This document shows positions 26,218 to 34,407 of a DNA stretch of 36,060 nucleotides, one piece after another (position 1 is the first letter of the stretch; every line of letters starts with the position of its first letter). This stretch comes from Roseburia hominis (GTDB lineage: Bacteria > Bacillota > Clostridia > Lachnospirales > Lachnospiraceae), in assembly GCA_021771815.1 (NCBI GenBank), contig JAETOE010000035.1:1-36060 (forward strand), written 5' to 3'. Below the pieces are notes generated by a model that saw only the letters and a program-made list of their open reading frames with translations, was not told where the DNA came from and made no database searches. A program made the translations under genes and the position numbers.

Positions 26218-26907
26218 TCAGCCGATATCCGTACACAGCTTGTAACCGACGCCCCACACGGTCAAAATCAGCTTCGGATTCGCCGCGTCCTCCTCCAGCT
26301 TTTCCCTAAGCCACCGGATGTGAACCGCCACGGTCGATATCTCAGCCTCCGAAAAGGCTCCCCAGACCTCATGAAGCAGTTCTTCCTTCTTCACGGCGCG
26401 GTTCGAATGCTCGCACAAATATGCCAGCAAGTCGAATTCCTTAAGGGCAAGACGGATTTCGACCCCGCCGCGCTCCACTCTGCGCAGCCCTGTGTCCACT
26501 CTTATGTTTGAAAACTCGTAGACCTTCTCTCCCTCTGCCCCGCCGTATGTTCTCCGCATCAGCGCCCTTACACGCGCAAGCAATTCTTTGAGCGAATACG
26601 GCTTCGCCAGATAATCATCCCCGCCAATCTCGAAACCCGTAAGCTTATCGTCCTCGTCCCCGCGCGCACTTGCAAAGATTACCGGAATACGGGAAGCCGC
26701 ACGGAGTTCCCTGCACACCTCAAAGCCCGTTCCGTCCGGCAGATTGATGTCCAATATCATCAGGGCATATTGCTCCTTCGTCAATGCCTCGTACGCCTCG
26801 TCACAGCCTCCCGCAATTTTTACAGAATAATCGTAAGCGCGCAGCATATCCGCCGTAATCTCCGCAAGTTCCCTGTCATCCTCGACAAGAAGAATTTTTC
26901 CTATCAT
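26218..26907 (-). CDS. OmpR-family response regulator
   Basis: A 229-aa two-domain regulator. The receiver domain (about 3-115) has the acidic pair in LLVEDD, the phospho-acceptor Asp53 (LMILDINLPDG) and the conserved Lys in YLAKPYSLKELLARV. The C-terminal winged helix (about 130-227) shows LALKEFDLLAYLCEHSNRAV and HIRWLREKLEEDAANPKLILTV-type blocks ending in VGYKL. A GAGGGAG site precedes the ATG. First gene of the two-component/ABC block. Confidence 0.95.
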   Translation of the reverse strand: MIGKILLVEDDRELAEITADMLRAYDYSVKIAGGCDEAYEALTKEQYALMILDINLPDGTGFEVCRELRAASRIPVIFASARGDEDDKLTGFEIGGDDYLAKPYSLKELLARVRALMRRTYGGAEGEKVYEFSNIRVDTGLRRVERGGVEIRLALKEFDLLAYLCEHSNRAVKKEELLHEVWGAFSEAEISTVAVHIRWLREKLEEDAANPKLILTVWGVGYKLCTDIG

Positions 26908-26957
26908 ATGTTCTCCCTCTATGCATGCGTCGTAAAAAATTTTAAATCTTCTTATCC

Positions 26958-27884
26958 CTATGAGTGCGCCAGTGTCGGAAACATCAGCTTCTGTTCCTCA
27001 AAGTCTTCAAATACGCCGCCCTTCACAAAAAGCGTCGTATCCTCCTCATACACCTCTCTTGCCAGAAAACCCGACGTATCTTTCGGCGTAAATCCAAGAA
27101 CCACGTTTTGAACCGTGTCCCCGAACGCCCGGATCACATCGTCTAAACGAATCTGATTCGGCGCAAATACGCTGTGCAGTGTGAGCGTGTCCCCTTCCTG
27201 CTCTGCGATCACATATGCGTCATGCGCCGCGTCGTAGTAGACGTTTTCCTGCATGAATTTCGTCACATAGAACATATAAAGTCCGTTGTTATGTATCATG
27301 TCAAACCGTTCGTGATGCACACTACTCTCTATCGCCGCCTCCAGCTTATCCCACTGCGCTCTCTCCTGCATGGGGAGCTGACGAGCCGCAGACGCCTGCA
27401 CCTTGCGCGCTCTCTCTTCCTCTCCGGCTGTATTCTGCGCATCTGCGCCTTGCATTCCCTCGTTCTGCACAGCCTTCACATACTGGTATTCCGCCGCTTT
27501 CCGGTAACCGAATTTCGGATAGAAGTCAAGCACGCTGTCATTTGCAAACAGGTACATACCGTCCGTCTTCCCGGCATAGTCCTTCTCAATCTCCTCCATC
27601 AGCCCGCGAATCAATCCCTGCCCGCGAAACGCCTCGTCCGTCATCACCGTGCCGAGCTGAATCAGCCGCTTTACCTCGCCATTCATCAGCATATCCGTCA
27701 AATTCACCGACACATTCGCGGCCACGTTTTCGTCGCACACCATCGAATACGGGATATAATTTTCGCGCCAATATCCGTTCTGATACCAGTCCTCAAAATC
27801 CAGACCGAAGGTACGCTTTGCCAGTGCGTTAAAGCTCGCGCGAAGCTGCTCGTTCTCTTTGTAGTCTTTTTTGAATGTAAACAT
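26958..27884 (-). CDS. GNAT-family N-acetyltransferase
   Basis: A 308-aa cytoplasmic protein. The acetyl-CoA-binding motif A is visible as LGTVMTDEAFRGQGLIRGLM (R-G-Q-G-L-I) at about 79-98, followed by YLFANDSVLDFYPKFGYRK, the usual beta5-alpha4 region. The second half (about 150-308) is unlike a single GNAT fold and may be a degenerate second domain, as in Eis-like or multi-domain GNATs. The ATG at 27882-27884 has GGGGAG upstream. The PNPOx-like gene ends 37 nt upstream, so the two may be cotranscribed. The acceptor substrate is unknown. Confidence 0.85.
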   Translation of the reverse strand: MFTFKKDYKENEQLRASFNALAKRTFGLDFEDWYQNGYWRENYIPYSMVCDENVAANVSVNLTDMLMNGEVKRLIQLGTVMTDEAFRGQGLIRGLMEEIEKDYAGKTDGMYLFANDSVLDFYPKFGYRKAAEYQYVKAVQNEGMQGADAQNTAGEEERARKVQASAARQLPMQERAQWDKLEAAIESSVHHERFDMIHNNGLYMFYVTKFMQENVYYDAAHDAYVIAEQEGDTLTLHSVFAPNQIRLDDVIRAFGDTVQNVVLGFTPKDTSGFLAREVYEEDTTLFVKGGVFEDFEEQKLMFPTLAHS

Positions 27885-27921
27885 AATTGTTCTCCCCATA
27901 CAAACGACACACGTATCTGCT

Positions 27922-28395
27922 TTACATCTTCGCCTTCCGCTTCCCGGCAAAGTCCTCCGAAACCACCTTGAACACGCACACCGCGTCCGCCTGCGCTTCC
28001 GTGAAATCGACGCGCTCTCCCGCCTGCTGCAAGAACATCTTCCCGAGCGCGTACTTCTTTTCTTCTATGTCTTCCACGAACTCCGCCTTCCCGTTTCCTA
28101 TCACGCTTGAAAAACAGTACCCAAAATTGCAGGGCGTCTCGGCGCGCACCGGCTCTCCCTCCCTAAAAATCGAAAAGCATACCGCAGGATTTCTCTTTAA
28201 CACGTCAATTTTTCTTCCTTCTTTTGCACTGTGGAAATACAGCGTAAGCCGACCGTCCGCCAGTTCGTAGCCGTAACTGAGCGGTACAACGTAGGGCGCT
28301 CCCTCGTCGATCATCGCTACGTTCGCCGTCTTACAGCCCGCCAGAATGCTTTCTATTTCTTTGACATCGTTTACTTCCCTGTCTTTCCTTCTCAT
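27922..28395 (-). CDS. Pyridoxamine 5'-phosphate oxidase-like flavoprotein (NimA-type)
   Basis: A 157-aa split-barrel protein expected to bind FMN or a related flavin. VAMIDEGAPYVVPLSYGYE (about 25-43) and LTLYFHSAKEGRKIDVLKRNP (about 50-70) are the conserved barrel blocks of the NimA/5-nitroimidazole reductase-like branch of the PNPOx superfamily, followed by VIGNGKAEFVED. Many members have no proven substrate. The ATG at 28393-28395 follows AGAGGG; the upstream in-frame extension lacks family similarity. Confidence 0.85.
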   Translation of the reverse strand: MRRKDREVNDVKEIESILAGCKTANVAMIDEGAPYVVPLSYGYELADGRLTLYFHSAKEGRKIDVLKRNPAVCFSIFREGEPVRAETPCNFGYCFSSVIGNGKAEFVEDIEEKKYALGKMFLQQAGERVDFTEAQADAVCVFKVVSEDFAGKRKAKM

Positions 28396-28478
28396 ATTGT
28401 TTCCCTCTTTCGCAATCACATATCTGTCATACGGATAACCGTTAAAATTGTAACATACCCAAAGCATTCTTGTCACCA

Positions 28479-28524
28479 CCATTTATCCACGTGCTTTACC
28501 GCCATTTATCCACATGCTTTACCG
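28479..28524. repeat. Tandem 23-bp repeat carrying DnaA-box-like sites
   Basis: Two adjacent 23-bp units (28479-28501, 28502-28524) differ at one base. One contains TTATCCACA (28506-28514), a perfect DnaA-box consensus, and the other TTATCCACG (28483-28491). The second unit covers the stop codon of the AraC-type gene. Confidence 0.75.
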
Positions 28525-29397
28525 CCGCTGTAAATTCATGCTCCGGTACTCCTTCGGCGACGCTCCGACCTGCCGTTTGAACTGCCTGTTAAAATTGGCA
28601 AGGTTGGCAAAACCGCACTCGAAAGCGATTTCGGAAATATTTCCGCCACCCGCACGCAGACGCTCACAGACTGCCTTGACCCGGATCTGGTTGATATATT
28701 CAATCGCCCCGACGCCCGCCGCATTCTTAAAACAGCTCATAAAATAGCTCTTGCTCAAATGCGAAGCCTCCGCAAGCTGTTCGATCGTAATACTCTCCCT
28801 GAAATGTTCGTTGATATAAGAAAGCGCCGGGCGGATCAGTTCGCTTTTGGCGGACGCACCGCGGGCTGCCGGATGCACGCTCCCGCTCTCCGCGAGAATG
28901 GCAAAAAAACGCAGCAATTCGCTTTTTAACACAATATCGTTAAGAGGCGTATTTTTCTTCGCATTCTTAAAAATTTCCCGGACACATGCCACAAGCTCGC
29001 TGTAGCGTTCGTGACTTTGGGTTATCCCTGTATCGACAAGCATCAAACCTTCCGCGAGAGGGATAAAAAATTCCAGCGCGCTGCGGTCGCCGCCCGCTCC
29101 CACGAACATTTCCGCGCTGAAAACAAGCGTATCATACAGTGTGACCTCATCGCTGCCGGGACGGACTGCGTGCAGCATATCGGGCTGCACAACGATGATA
29201 TCTCCCTTCTCAAAACAAAATCTGTCGTCCCCGCAGATAAATTCCCCCTGCCCGTTACGAATATAATTCACTTCAAATTCCTTGTGCCAGTGCAGCGGCA
29301 CATTTGAAAAATAATCGGGCAGGCACGATTCGTAGTAGCTGAACGGCACAAGCCGGGAGCTGTGAACCCGCTTCTCCTTAAAAACCTCTGTCGCCAT
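28519..29397 (-). CDS. AraC-family regulator with cupin sensor domain
   Basis: A 292-aa transcription factor. The N-terminal cupin-like domain (about 15-120) includes PLHWHKEFEVNYIRNGQGEF, then CFEKGDIIVVQPDMLHAV, the typical sugar-binding jelly roll. The C-terminal AraC/XylS domain (about 190-290) has two helix-turn-helix motifs: SITIEQLAEASHLSKSYFMS and NISEIAFECGFANLANFNRQ, followed by VGASPKEYR. GGGAGAG precedes the ATG at 29395-29397. It is divergent from the GH13 gene, its probable target, with repeated sequences in the shared 126-bp promoter region. Confidence 0.92.
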   Translation of the reverse strand: MATEVFKEKRVHSSRLVPFSYYESCLPDYFSNVPLHWHKEFEVNYIRNGQGEFICGDDRFCFEKGDIIVVQPDMLHAVRPGSDEVTLYDTLVFSAEMFVGAGGDRSALEFFIPLAEGLMLVDTGITQSHERYSELVACVREIFKNAKKNTPLNDIVLKSELLRFFAILAESGSVHPAARGASAKSELIRPALSYINEHFRESITIEQLAEASHLSKSYFMSCFKNAAGVGAIEYINQIRVKAVCERLRAGGGNISEIAFECGFANLANFNRQFKRQVGASPKEYRSMNLQRR

Positions 29398-29416
29398 GCG
29401 AAATCTCTCCCAAAAT

Positions 29417-29482
29417 AGTAGTATCGTACCAGAAACCAGTAGTATTTCAGTAGGAATTCTGGTTCTTTTATCGTATTGTACC
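29417..29482. promoter_or_regulatory. Candidate AraC-type sites in the divergent AraC-GH13 promoter
   Basis: The sequence gtatcgtacc (29421-29430) recurs as gtattgtacc (29473-29482), agtagtat occurs at 29417 and 29438, and accagaa (29428-29434) is inverted as ttctggt (29457-29463). Repeats at these spacings are what a dimeric AraC-type activator would use. No perfect sigma-A promoter was found for the GH13 gene. Confidence 0.45.
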
Positions 29483-29523
29483 ATATATAAGAAAACATTT
29501 CGATATGAAAGGTGCGTGATAGT

Positions 29524-31077
29524 ATGAACACAAAAAATTACCCTGACTGGCTGGATAACGCCGTATTCTACGAAATTTATCCGCAGTCTTTTAATGACAC
29601 CAATGCCGACGGTATCGGCGATTTTACGGGAATCATCGAGAAGCTCGACTACATCAGAGAGCTTGGCTGCACGGCTCTGTGGCTCAATCCCTGCTTTGCC
29701 TCCCCGTTCGGCGACGCAGGCTACGACGTCTCCGACTATTATAAGGCTGCGCCGCGCTACGGCACGAACGAGGATTTAAAGCGGCTGTTTGGCGCGGCGC
29801 ATGGGCGCGGCATGCACGTCCTGCTCGACCTCGTTCCGGGGCATACCTCGGTGGAGCATCCGTGGTTCAAGGAATCCATGAAAGCGGCGCGAAACGAATT
29901 TACCGACCGCTATATCTGGACAGACAACGTGTGGGAAGAGCCGACGGGCTGCGCTTCCATCCGGGGCATTTCGGAGCGGAACGGAAGCTGCGCGGTAAAT
30001 TTCTTTTCCCATCAGCCTGCGCTGAATTACGGCTATTACAAGCCGGATCCAGAGAAAAAATGGCAGCAGGCAACAGACGCTCCCGGTCCGCAGGGGACGA
30101 TCGCCGCGCTCAAGGACATCATGCGTTTCTGGCTTGGCATGGGCTGCGACGGCTTCCGCGTCGATATGGCGGGTTCGCTCGTGAAATGCGACGAGGACGG
30201 AAAGGGTACGATCCGGCTCTGGCAGGATATCCGTGCATTTCTTGACGAGGAGTTCCCGGACGCGGCGATGATTTCCGAATGGGGCGAGCCTGACAAGAGT
30301 CTGCAGGGCGGTTTCCATATGGATTTCCTGCTGCACTTCGGTCCCTCCCACTACAACGATCTGTTCCGCTGTGAAAGACCGTTCTTTGCAGGCGAGGGAG
30401 ACGCTTTCGAATTCGTAGAAAAGTATAAGGAAAATTATGCAAAATCCGAACAGAAGGGCCTGATCTGCATCCCCTCCGGTAATCATGACATGGATCGTCT
30501 GGCGCGAACCATAGAGGGCGATCAGGCAAAAATTGCCTTCGCCTTCCTCCTGTCCATGCCCGGCGCGCCGTTTATCTACTACGGCGACGAGATCGGTATG
30601 CGGCACGTCGAGGGACTTGCTTCCGTGGAGGGCGGCTACGAACGGACCGGCGCGCGCTCACCGATGCAGTGGGATCACACGACAAACGCCGGTTTCAGCG
30701 CCGCGCCGTCCGACCAGCTCTATATCCCGCAGGATAAAGCAGTCGACCGTCCGACCGCCGAGGCGCAGATGGTTGATCCGCATTCCTTAAGAAGCGAAGT
30801 AAAACGGCTGATTGAAATCCGCATGGCGCACCCTGCGCTGCTTAGCAGGGGCGGAATCGAATTTGTCTATGCAAAGAAAGACACCTACCCGCTTGCGTAT
30901 CTGCGCTCTTGGGACGACGAGCGGATTCTTGTCATCTTAAATCCATCCGCGCATGAGGCTGCTTTTCCGTGTGAATTTTCACCGAAAGAATGTATTTATT
31001 CGTTCGGCGGAGAGTTTCACGCCACAGGCACAACGCTTAACGTTCCGGCTTATTTTGCGGGATTTTATAAGGTCTGA
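29524..31077 (+). CDS. GH13 alpha-amylase-family glycosidase
   Basis: A 517-aa cytoplasmic enzyme acting on alpha-glucosidic bonds. An (alpha/beta)8 barrel begins VFYEIYPQSFNDTNADGIGD, with the calcium-site pattern common in oligo-glucosidases. Region I is DLVPGH (102-107). The catalytic nucleophile is Asp214 in GFRVDMA, the acid/base Glu252 in ISEWGEP, and the transition-state stabiliser Asp322 in SGNHDMD. The C-terminal beta domain covers about 430-517. No signal peptide. Closest in layout to oligo-1,6-glucosidase or trehalose/sucrose-acting GH13 enzymes; specificity is not certain. The ATG at 29524 is chosen because an in-frame GTG 12 nt upstream overlaps the AAAGG site. Confidence 0.9.
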   Translation: MNTKNYPDWLDNAVFYEIYPQSFNDTNADGIGDFTGIIEKLDYIRELGCTALWLNPCFASPFGDAGYDVSDYYKAAPRYGTNEDLKRLFGAAHGRGMHVLLDLVPGHTSVEHPWFKESMKAARNEFTDRYIWTDNVWEEPTGCASIRGISERNGSCAVNFFSHQPALNYGYYKPDPEKKWQQATDAPGPQGTIAALKDIMRFWLGMGCDGFRVDMAGSLVKCDEDGKGTIRLWQDIRAFLDEEFPDAAMISEWGEPDKSLQGGFHMDFLLHFGPSHYNDLFRCERPFFAGEGDAFEFVEKYKENYAKSEQKGLICIPSGNHDMDRLARTIEGDQAKIAFAFLLSMPGAPFIYYGDEIGMRHVEGLASVEGGYERTGARSPMQWDHTTNAGFSAAPSDQLYIPQDKAVDRPTAEAQMVDPHSLRSEVKRLIEIRMAHPALLSRGGIEFVYAKKDTYPLAYLRSWDDERILVILNPSAHEAAFPCEFSPKECIYSFGGEFHATGTTLNVPAYFAGFYKV

Positions 31078-31087
31078 TTCCGTATGC

Positions 31088-31114
31088 GCAGCCGCGCGAC
31101 AACGGCGCGGCTGC
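31088..31114. terminator. GC-rich hairpin between convergent genes
   Basis: Perfect 10-bp stem gcagccgcgc/gcgcggctgc with a 7-nt loop, 10 nt after the GH13 stop and 30 nt before the end of the convergent gene at 31144. Neither strand has a proper T run, so terminator function is likely but not typical. Confidence 0.5.
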
Positions 31115-31143
31115 AGAATCCTCAAAAAATAACAAGGAAAATA

Positions 31144-31821
31144 TTATTTTCTTCCCTCATCGACATGATCGATTCCAAGCACCAGACTGACTCCCCCTGC
31201 AATGGCGATCAGCAGCGCGGGATCCGCTACACTGCTGACTCCCAGCGCCAGTCCCGCGATGCTGCTTAAGGCAAAAATCAGATTGATGGATTTTTTACAG
31301 CGTTCAAAGAAACTGTTTCCCGAAAACTCCTTAAGTTCCTCCGGAGTCAGGAGCGCATCCTCGCGCAGATGCAGGACGTTTTCCCTCACCAGCAGAAGAA
31401 AATCCTCCGTCATTTTGTAATACCCGTGCCTGTGCAGTACCTCCAGTGAACTTTCCACATCCCTTGTCCGGGTGAGCTCCGCCACCAGCGCATCGTCCGT
31501 CGCTGTCGCAATCACTTCATTGATCAGATCGAATTCTTCCCGTGTAGCCGCGAGCCCGTGTTCTTCCAGCTTTTTCCTGCAACTCACATAGTCCCTGTCA
31601 TCAAACAGCTTCTTCACGGCGTTCCAGTCCTGGGACAACGCCAGGTTCCTGTAGCTCTCTTCCAGCTCTGCCTCACTGAAGCCGTCTACGCCGCCGGCCG
31701 CCAGGATCCGTCTAAGCTCCTCTTTGGAGGATGCCTTCGCCACTGCCTCCACAAAATCCTTTCCGCCCACAAATTCTCCGGTGCTCCCGTCTTCCCTGTT
31801 CACAACGATGCTATCCTTCAT
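31144..31821 (-). CDS. Protein with three Nif11-like helical repeats and a C-terminal membrane hairpin
   Basis: A 225-aa protein I cannot assign to a characterised family. Three units align by eye: about 22-59, 67-104 and 110-147. Each is an amphipathic helix, a Leu-rich second helix, then G-hydrophobic-x3-S/T-E-x-hydrophobic (VDGFSEAEL, LAATREEF, YKMTEDF), the pattern of Nif11-type leader domains. Two hydrophobic segments (about 178-194 and 201-217) follow, separated by SSVADP, and the protein ends in a short charged tail. It starts 15 nt after the SDR upstream, so it is the last gene of the SDR operon. It is too long and lacks a GG-type core to be a simple RiPP precursor; a membrane scaffold or sensor is possible. 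Confidence 0.75.
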   Translation of the reverse strand: MKDSIVVNREDGSTGEFVGGKDFVEAVAKASSKEELRRILAAGGVDGFSEAELEESYRNLALSQDWNAVKKLFDDRDYVSCRKKLEEHGLAATREEFDLINEVIATATDDALVAELTRTRDVESSLEVLHRHGYYKMTEDFLLLVRENVLHLREDALLTPEELKEFSGNSFFERCKKSINLIFALSSIAGLALGVSSVADPALLIAIAGGVSLVLGIDHVDEGRK

Positions 31822-31836
31822 ATCCTCTCTCCTTCC

Positions 31837-32868
31837 TTATTTCTGACCTGCAACAAGACTTTCCTCGATCAGCCAACGCGCCTCATCCTTTAGCGTTTCA
31901 GCATAAGGTCTTGTGTGGTAACCCAGTTCTCTTTCCGCCTTGGAATAATCGAACTCATTATTCCTTGCCAGATTATAGACGGCAAAATTTGTCATCAGAG
32001 GCTTTTCGCCTGTCTTCTGCGCCTTCTTCTCCATCTGGGCGGCAAGCAGGTATGCCATCTTGATCGGAACATAAAAGTGGGGCGTCTTACATCCGCTGGC
32101 ATCATGAAGCATCTGGCACACTTCTTTTAATGTCACTTCCTTATTCCCCAGAATATAACACTCTCCGATTCTGCCTTTGTCCGCCGCAGCGATGCAGCCC
32201 TTCGCCAGATCGCGCACATCACAAAGATTGAAAGACCCGCCCATGCCGATCGGCATTTCCCCGTTCATAATCTTTATGATGGTTCCTGTTGTCTCCCCGA
32301 CGGCAAAATCCTTCGGTCCTAAAATTCCACTGGGGTGAACAACACATGCCTTTAGGCCCCTGGTCCTACAGGCATCAAGTACCTCCTGTGTCGCCATCGC
32401 CTTGGACTGGCTGTAACATCCTACCTGTGTTTTTTCGTCGACAGGCGTGAAACGATCCGTTTCCCTGATTGCCGTCCCTTTCGGTTGTTCCGGAATTGCC
32501 CCCGTAGAACTTACATATACCATTTTCTTGCATTCTGTATGTTCGAGGCACTTGGCGATCATATTTTTTGTGCCGCCAACATTGACATCGATCAGCTTCT
32601 GGTTGAATTCCGCATTGGTCGTGACCATGCTTGCGCAATGAATGACAACCGATTCCGCTCCCTCGGGAATCGTAAAAAAGGTTTCCAGTGAATCCTCATC
32701 GCAAAGATTTCCCTCCACGATCTCCACAGCGGCCGGAACATACTTAACGGATTTGTCTCCCGGAAGGACTAACGCCCTTACACTGTCTCCCCGCTCAAGA
32801 AGTTCATCACATACATGGCTTCCCAAAAATCCAGCCGCACCCGTTACTAAATAAATTGTTTTTCCCAT
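31837..32868 (-). CDS. NAD(P)-dependent extended SDR (dihydroflavonol reductase/epimerase-like)
   Basis: A 343-aa Rossmann-fold oxidoreductase. The nucleotide-binding loop is VTGAAGFLGSHV, the catalytic Ser lies in YVSSTGAIP, and the YxxxK pair is YSQSKA. VVHPSGILGPKD follows, as in dihydroflavonol 4-reductase, cinnamoyl-CoA reductase and 3-beta-HSD-like enzymes. NAD-dependent reduction of a ketone or aldehyde is likely; no substrate is evident. An ATG three codons upstream (32877) is an alternative start; neither is perfectly spaced from GGTGG. It lies 20 nt after the other SDR and 15 nt before the Nif11-like gene. Confidence 0.88.
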   Translation of the reverse strand: MGKTIYLVTGAAGFLGSHVCDELLERGDSVRALVLPGDKSVKYVPAAVEIVEGNLCDEDSLETFFTIPEGAESVVIHCASMVTTNAEFNQKLIDVNVGGTKNMIAKCLEHTECKKMVYVSSTGAIPEQPKGTAIRETDRFTPVDEKTQVGCYSQSKAMATQEVLDACRTRGLKACVVHPSGILGPKDFAVGETTGTIIKIMNGEMPIGMGGSFNLCDVRDLAKGCIAAADKGRIGECYILGNKEVTLKEVCQMLHDASGCKTPHFYVPIKMAYLLAAQMEKKAQKTGEKPLMTNFAVYNLARNNEFDYSKAERELGYHTRPYAETLKDEARWLIEESLVAGQK

Positions 32869-32888
32869 ATTCTTCATCCACCTTTCTT

Positions 32889-33722
32889 CTATTTTACATG
32901 CATCCGTTTAAATTCTTTTTTTCCGTTTGTACTGCCTCCGTCACAGAGAATATCAACTCCTGCCAGATAGCCGTTGCGTTCGTCAGCCGCCATTGCAATC
33001 GCAAACCCCAATTCCTCCGGCGTACCCATCCGTTCCTCCGCGGCATATTGGATCAGGCTGCCGCCCTCTTTTGCTTCCAAATTGCCCATATCCGTCGCAA
33101 TCAGCCCGGGGCTTAAGGAAACGACACGGATTCCTCTCTTTCCGTAATCAAACGCACATTTTGCCGCATACCATACCACAAAATTTTTAGACATTGCATA
33201 TGCAAATCCGGCTCTTTCATATTCTCCCTTCGGAAGACTGCTTTTCTTTAACAGTTTTCTTATAAACTCTCTTTCATCGGTCTCGGCAAGCATATACGTC
33301 TTCTTACTGATCAAAAACTTCGGCAATACATAAGCGGAATTCGATGAAACATCAACGATTACGCTCCCCCGGTTCATATACCTGGAAAATTCCTGATTCA
33401 CATATACCGTTCCAAGTGCATTGACGCGCAGCAACTGCTCAGGAGACGCCATTGCCGGGGACATTCCTGCCGCGTTTATGACATTTTTAATCTCTCCTAA
33501 AGAGGATGCATATTCCGCCAGCGCCTGAACGCTTGCACGATCCGATGTATCGCAGGCATGGACATGAACCTCATAGCCCAGTTCCTTCAGTTCCGCTGCC
33601 GCACGTTCCAGTTTTTTTACTGTCCTGCCCGACAAAATGATGCTCTTTTCCTTCGGCATATATTTTGCCGCCGCAAGACCCATGCCGCTCCCTCCGCCGG
33701 TAATAACACAAACCTCATTCAT
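32889..33722 (-). CDS. Classical SDR oxidoreductase (3-alpha-HSDH-like)
   Basis: A 277-aa dehydrogenase. TGGGSGMGLA is the cofactor loop (about 8-17), NAAG and VSSNSAY follow, and the catalytic Tyr-Lys pair is YAMSK. A roughly 45-residue insertion between the Ser and Tyr motifs (LPKFLISKKTYM onward) resembles that of hsdA-type 3-alpha-hydroxysteroid dehydrogenases; a steroid or bile-acid substrate is therefore possible but unproven. PGLIATDM and CDGGS complete the fold. The ATG at 33720-33722 has GGGAGG before it. First gene of the operon; its promoter has a 19-bp spacer. Confidence 0.88.
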   Translation of the reverse strand: MNEVCVITGGGSGMGLAAAKYMPKEKSIILSGRTVKKLERAAAELKELGYEVHVHACDTSDRASVQALAEYASSLGEIKNVINAAGMSPAMASPEQLLRVNALGTVYVNQEFSRYMNRGSVIVDVSSNSAYVLPKFLISKKTYMLAETDEREFIRKLLKKSSLPKGEYERAGFAYAMSKNFVVWYAAKCAFDYGKRGIRVVSLSPGLIATDMGNLEAKEGGSLIQYAAEERMGTPEELGFAIAMAADERNGYLAGVDILCDGGSTNGKKEFKRMHVK

Positions 33723-33749
33723 TTTATCTTCCTCCCTTCCCAACCGACA

Positions 33750-33780
33750 GGTATACAATAATCCCCAATGGTTAACTCAA
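33750..33780 (-). promoter_or_regulatory. Promoter with 19-bp spacer (MerR-type) before the SDR operon
   Basis: Minus strand TTGAGT (33775-33780), 19 nt, TATACC (33750-33755), about 28 nt before the SDR start. The context ACCTTGAGTTAACC resembles the dyad centres of MerR-family promoters, whose long spacer needs activator untwisting. No MerR gene is in the window. Confidence 0.5.
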
Positions 33781-33837
33781 GGTAAACTATTTTCACTGCT
33801 TCAATATTTCTTTCTACAAGCCTGCTGCCCACGACGC

Positions 33838-33883
33838 AAAAAGACCATGGCTGCCGCAACGTGCAAATTACCATGGTCTTTTT
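33838..33883. terminator. Bidirectional Rho-independent terminator
   Basis: Perfect 13-bp stem (aaaaagaccatgg at 33838-33850, complement at 33871-33883) with a 20-nt loop and T runs on both strands. It ends the minus-strand sigma/anti-sigma/unknown-gene transcript coming from the right. Confidence 0.85.
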
Positions 33884-33949
33884 ATTCCAATATGATTTTC
33901 TGAATATACAACAATACTAAGTGATTGTAAGGCGAAAACATTGACGCTT

Positions 33950-34366
33950 TTATGCCTTTTTATCAAATGAAGATGTATTTCCCTGACTCGACATATTCAT
34001 AAACGTATCTTTATCGTTATGCGGGAACAGCAATTCCATATACAAGTTCCCCAATAAACTCTTTACTTTGTCAACATCAATGTCTGCAACGGGAAAATCG
34101 TTCATTTCCATACGTTTTAAATTCTCTAACACCTGCTCGATACCCGGCGATTCGACGGGCTGGGGCTTTGCTTCTTCCTCCTGCACTTCCCGTTCGACAG
34201 GTTCCATGATCGGCTTTGTTTCGGGAATATTATATACAACATTTTGACATGTTTTCTCAAAACATTCCGGGGCATACTCTGCGAGATAGCCCAGATCATC
34301 CATAGTCAGCGGACGTTTATTATGTATCTTAAGATATATGTTGACAAGACGCGTATCTTTTCCCAT
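33950..34366 (-). CDS. Unknown protein in the sigma-factor operon
   Basis: A 138-aa soluble protein with no family I recognise. Residues 1-50 look helical (LVNIYLKIHNKRPLTMDDLG, then YLAEYAPECFEKTC). Residues about 51-76 are a Glu/Pro-rich linker, and about 77-115 form a second helical part (IEQVLENLKRMEMNDFP, then VKSLLGNLYMELLF). Two Cys (34 and 40) lie in the N-terminal part. AGGAG precedes the ATG at good spacing. It begins 41 nt after the anti-sigma gene and is followed by a strong terminator, so it is probably part of that transcript. Confidence 0.75.
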   Translation of the reverse strand: MGKDTRLVNIYLKIHNKRPLTMDDLGYLAEYAPECFEKTCQNVVYNIPETKPIMEPVEREVQEEEAKPQPVESPGIEQVLENLKRMEMNDFPVADIDVDKVKSLLGNLYMELLFPHNDKDTFMNMSSQGNTSSFDKKA

Positions 34367-34407
34367 CGCTGCTCTCCTATCGTAAACATATTGACGGTTA
34401 TCCTTAC

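Noticed and set aside
21809..26907. Classification of the two-component/ABC block as a BceRS-BceAB system
   Set aside because: The kinase has a roughly 55-residue outside domain and HAMP rather than the minimal two-TM BceS type, and the permease has two FtsX domains with two outer domains rather than the ten-TM BceB plan. Only the general arrangement is similar.
29776..30606. Minus-strand 276-codon open frame
   Set aside because: Antisense to the GH13 gene, whose catalytic residues are all intact.
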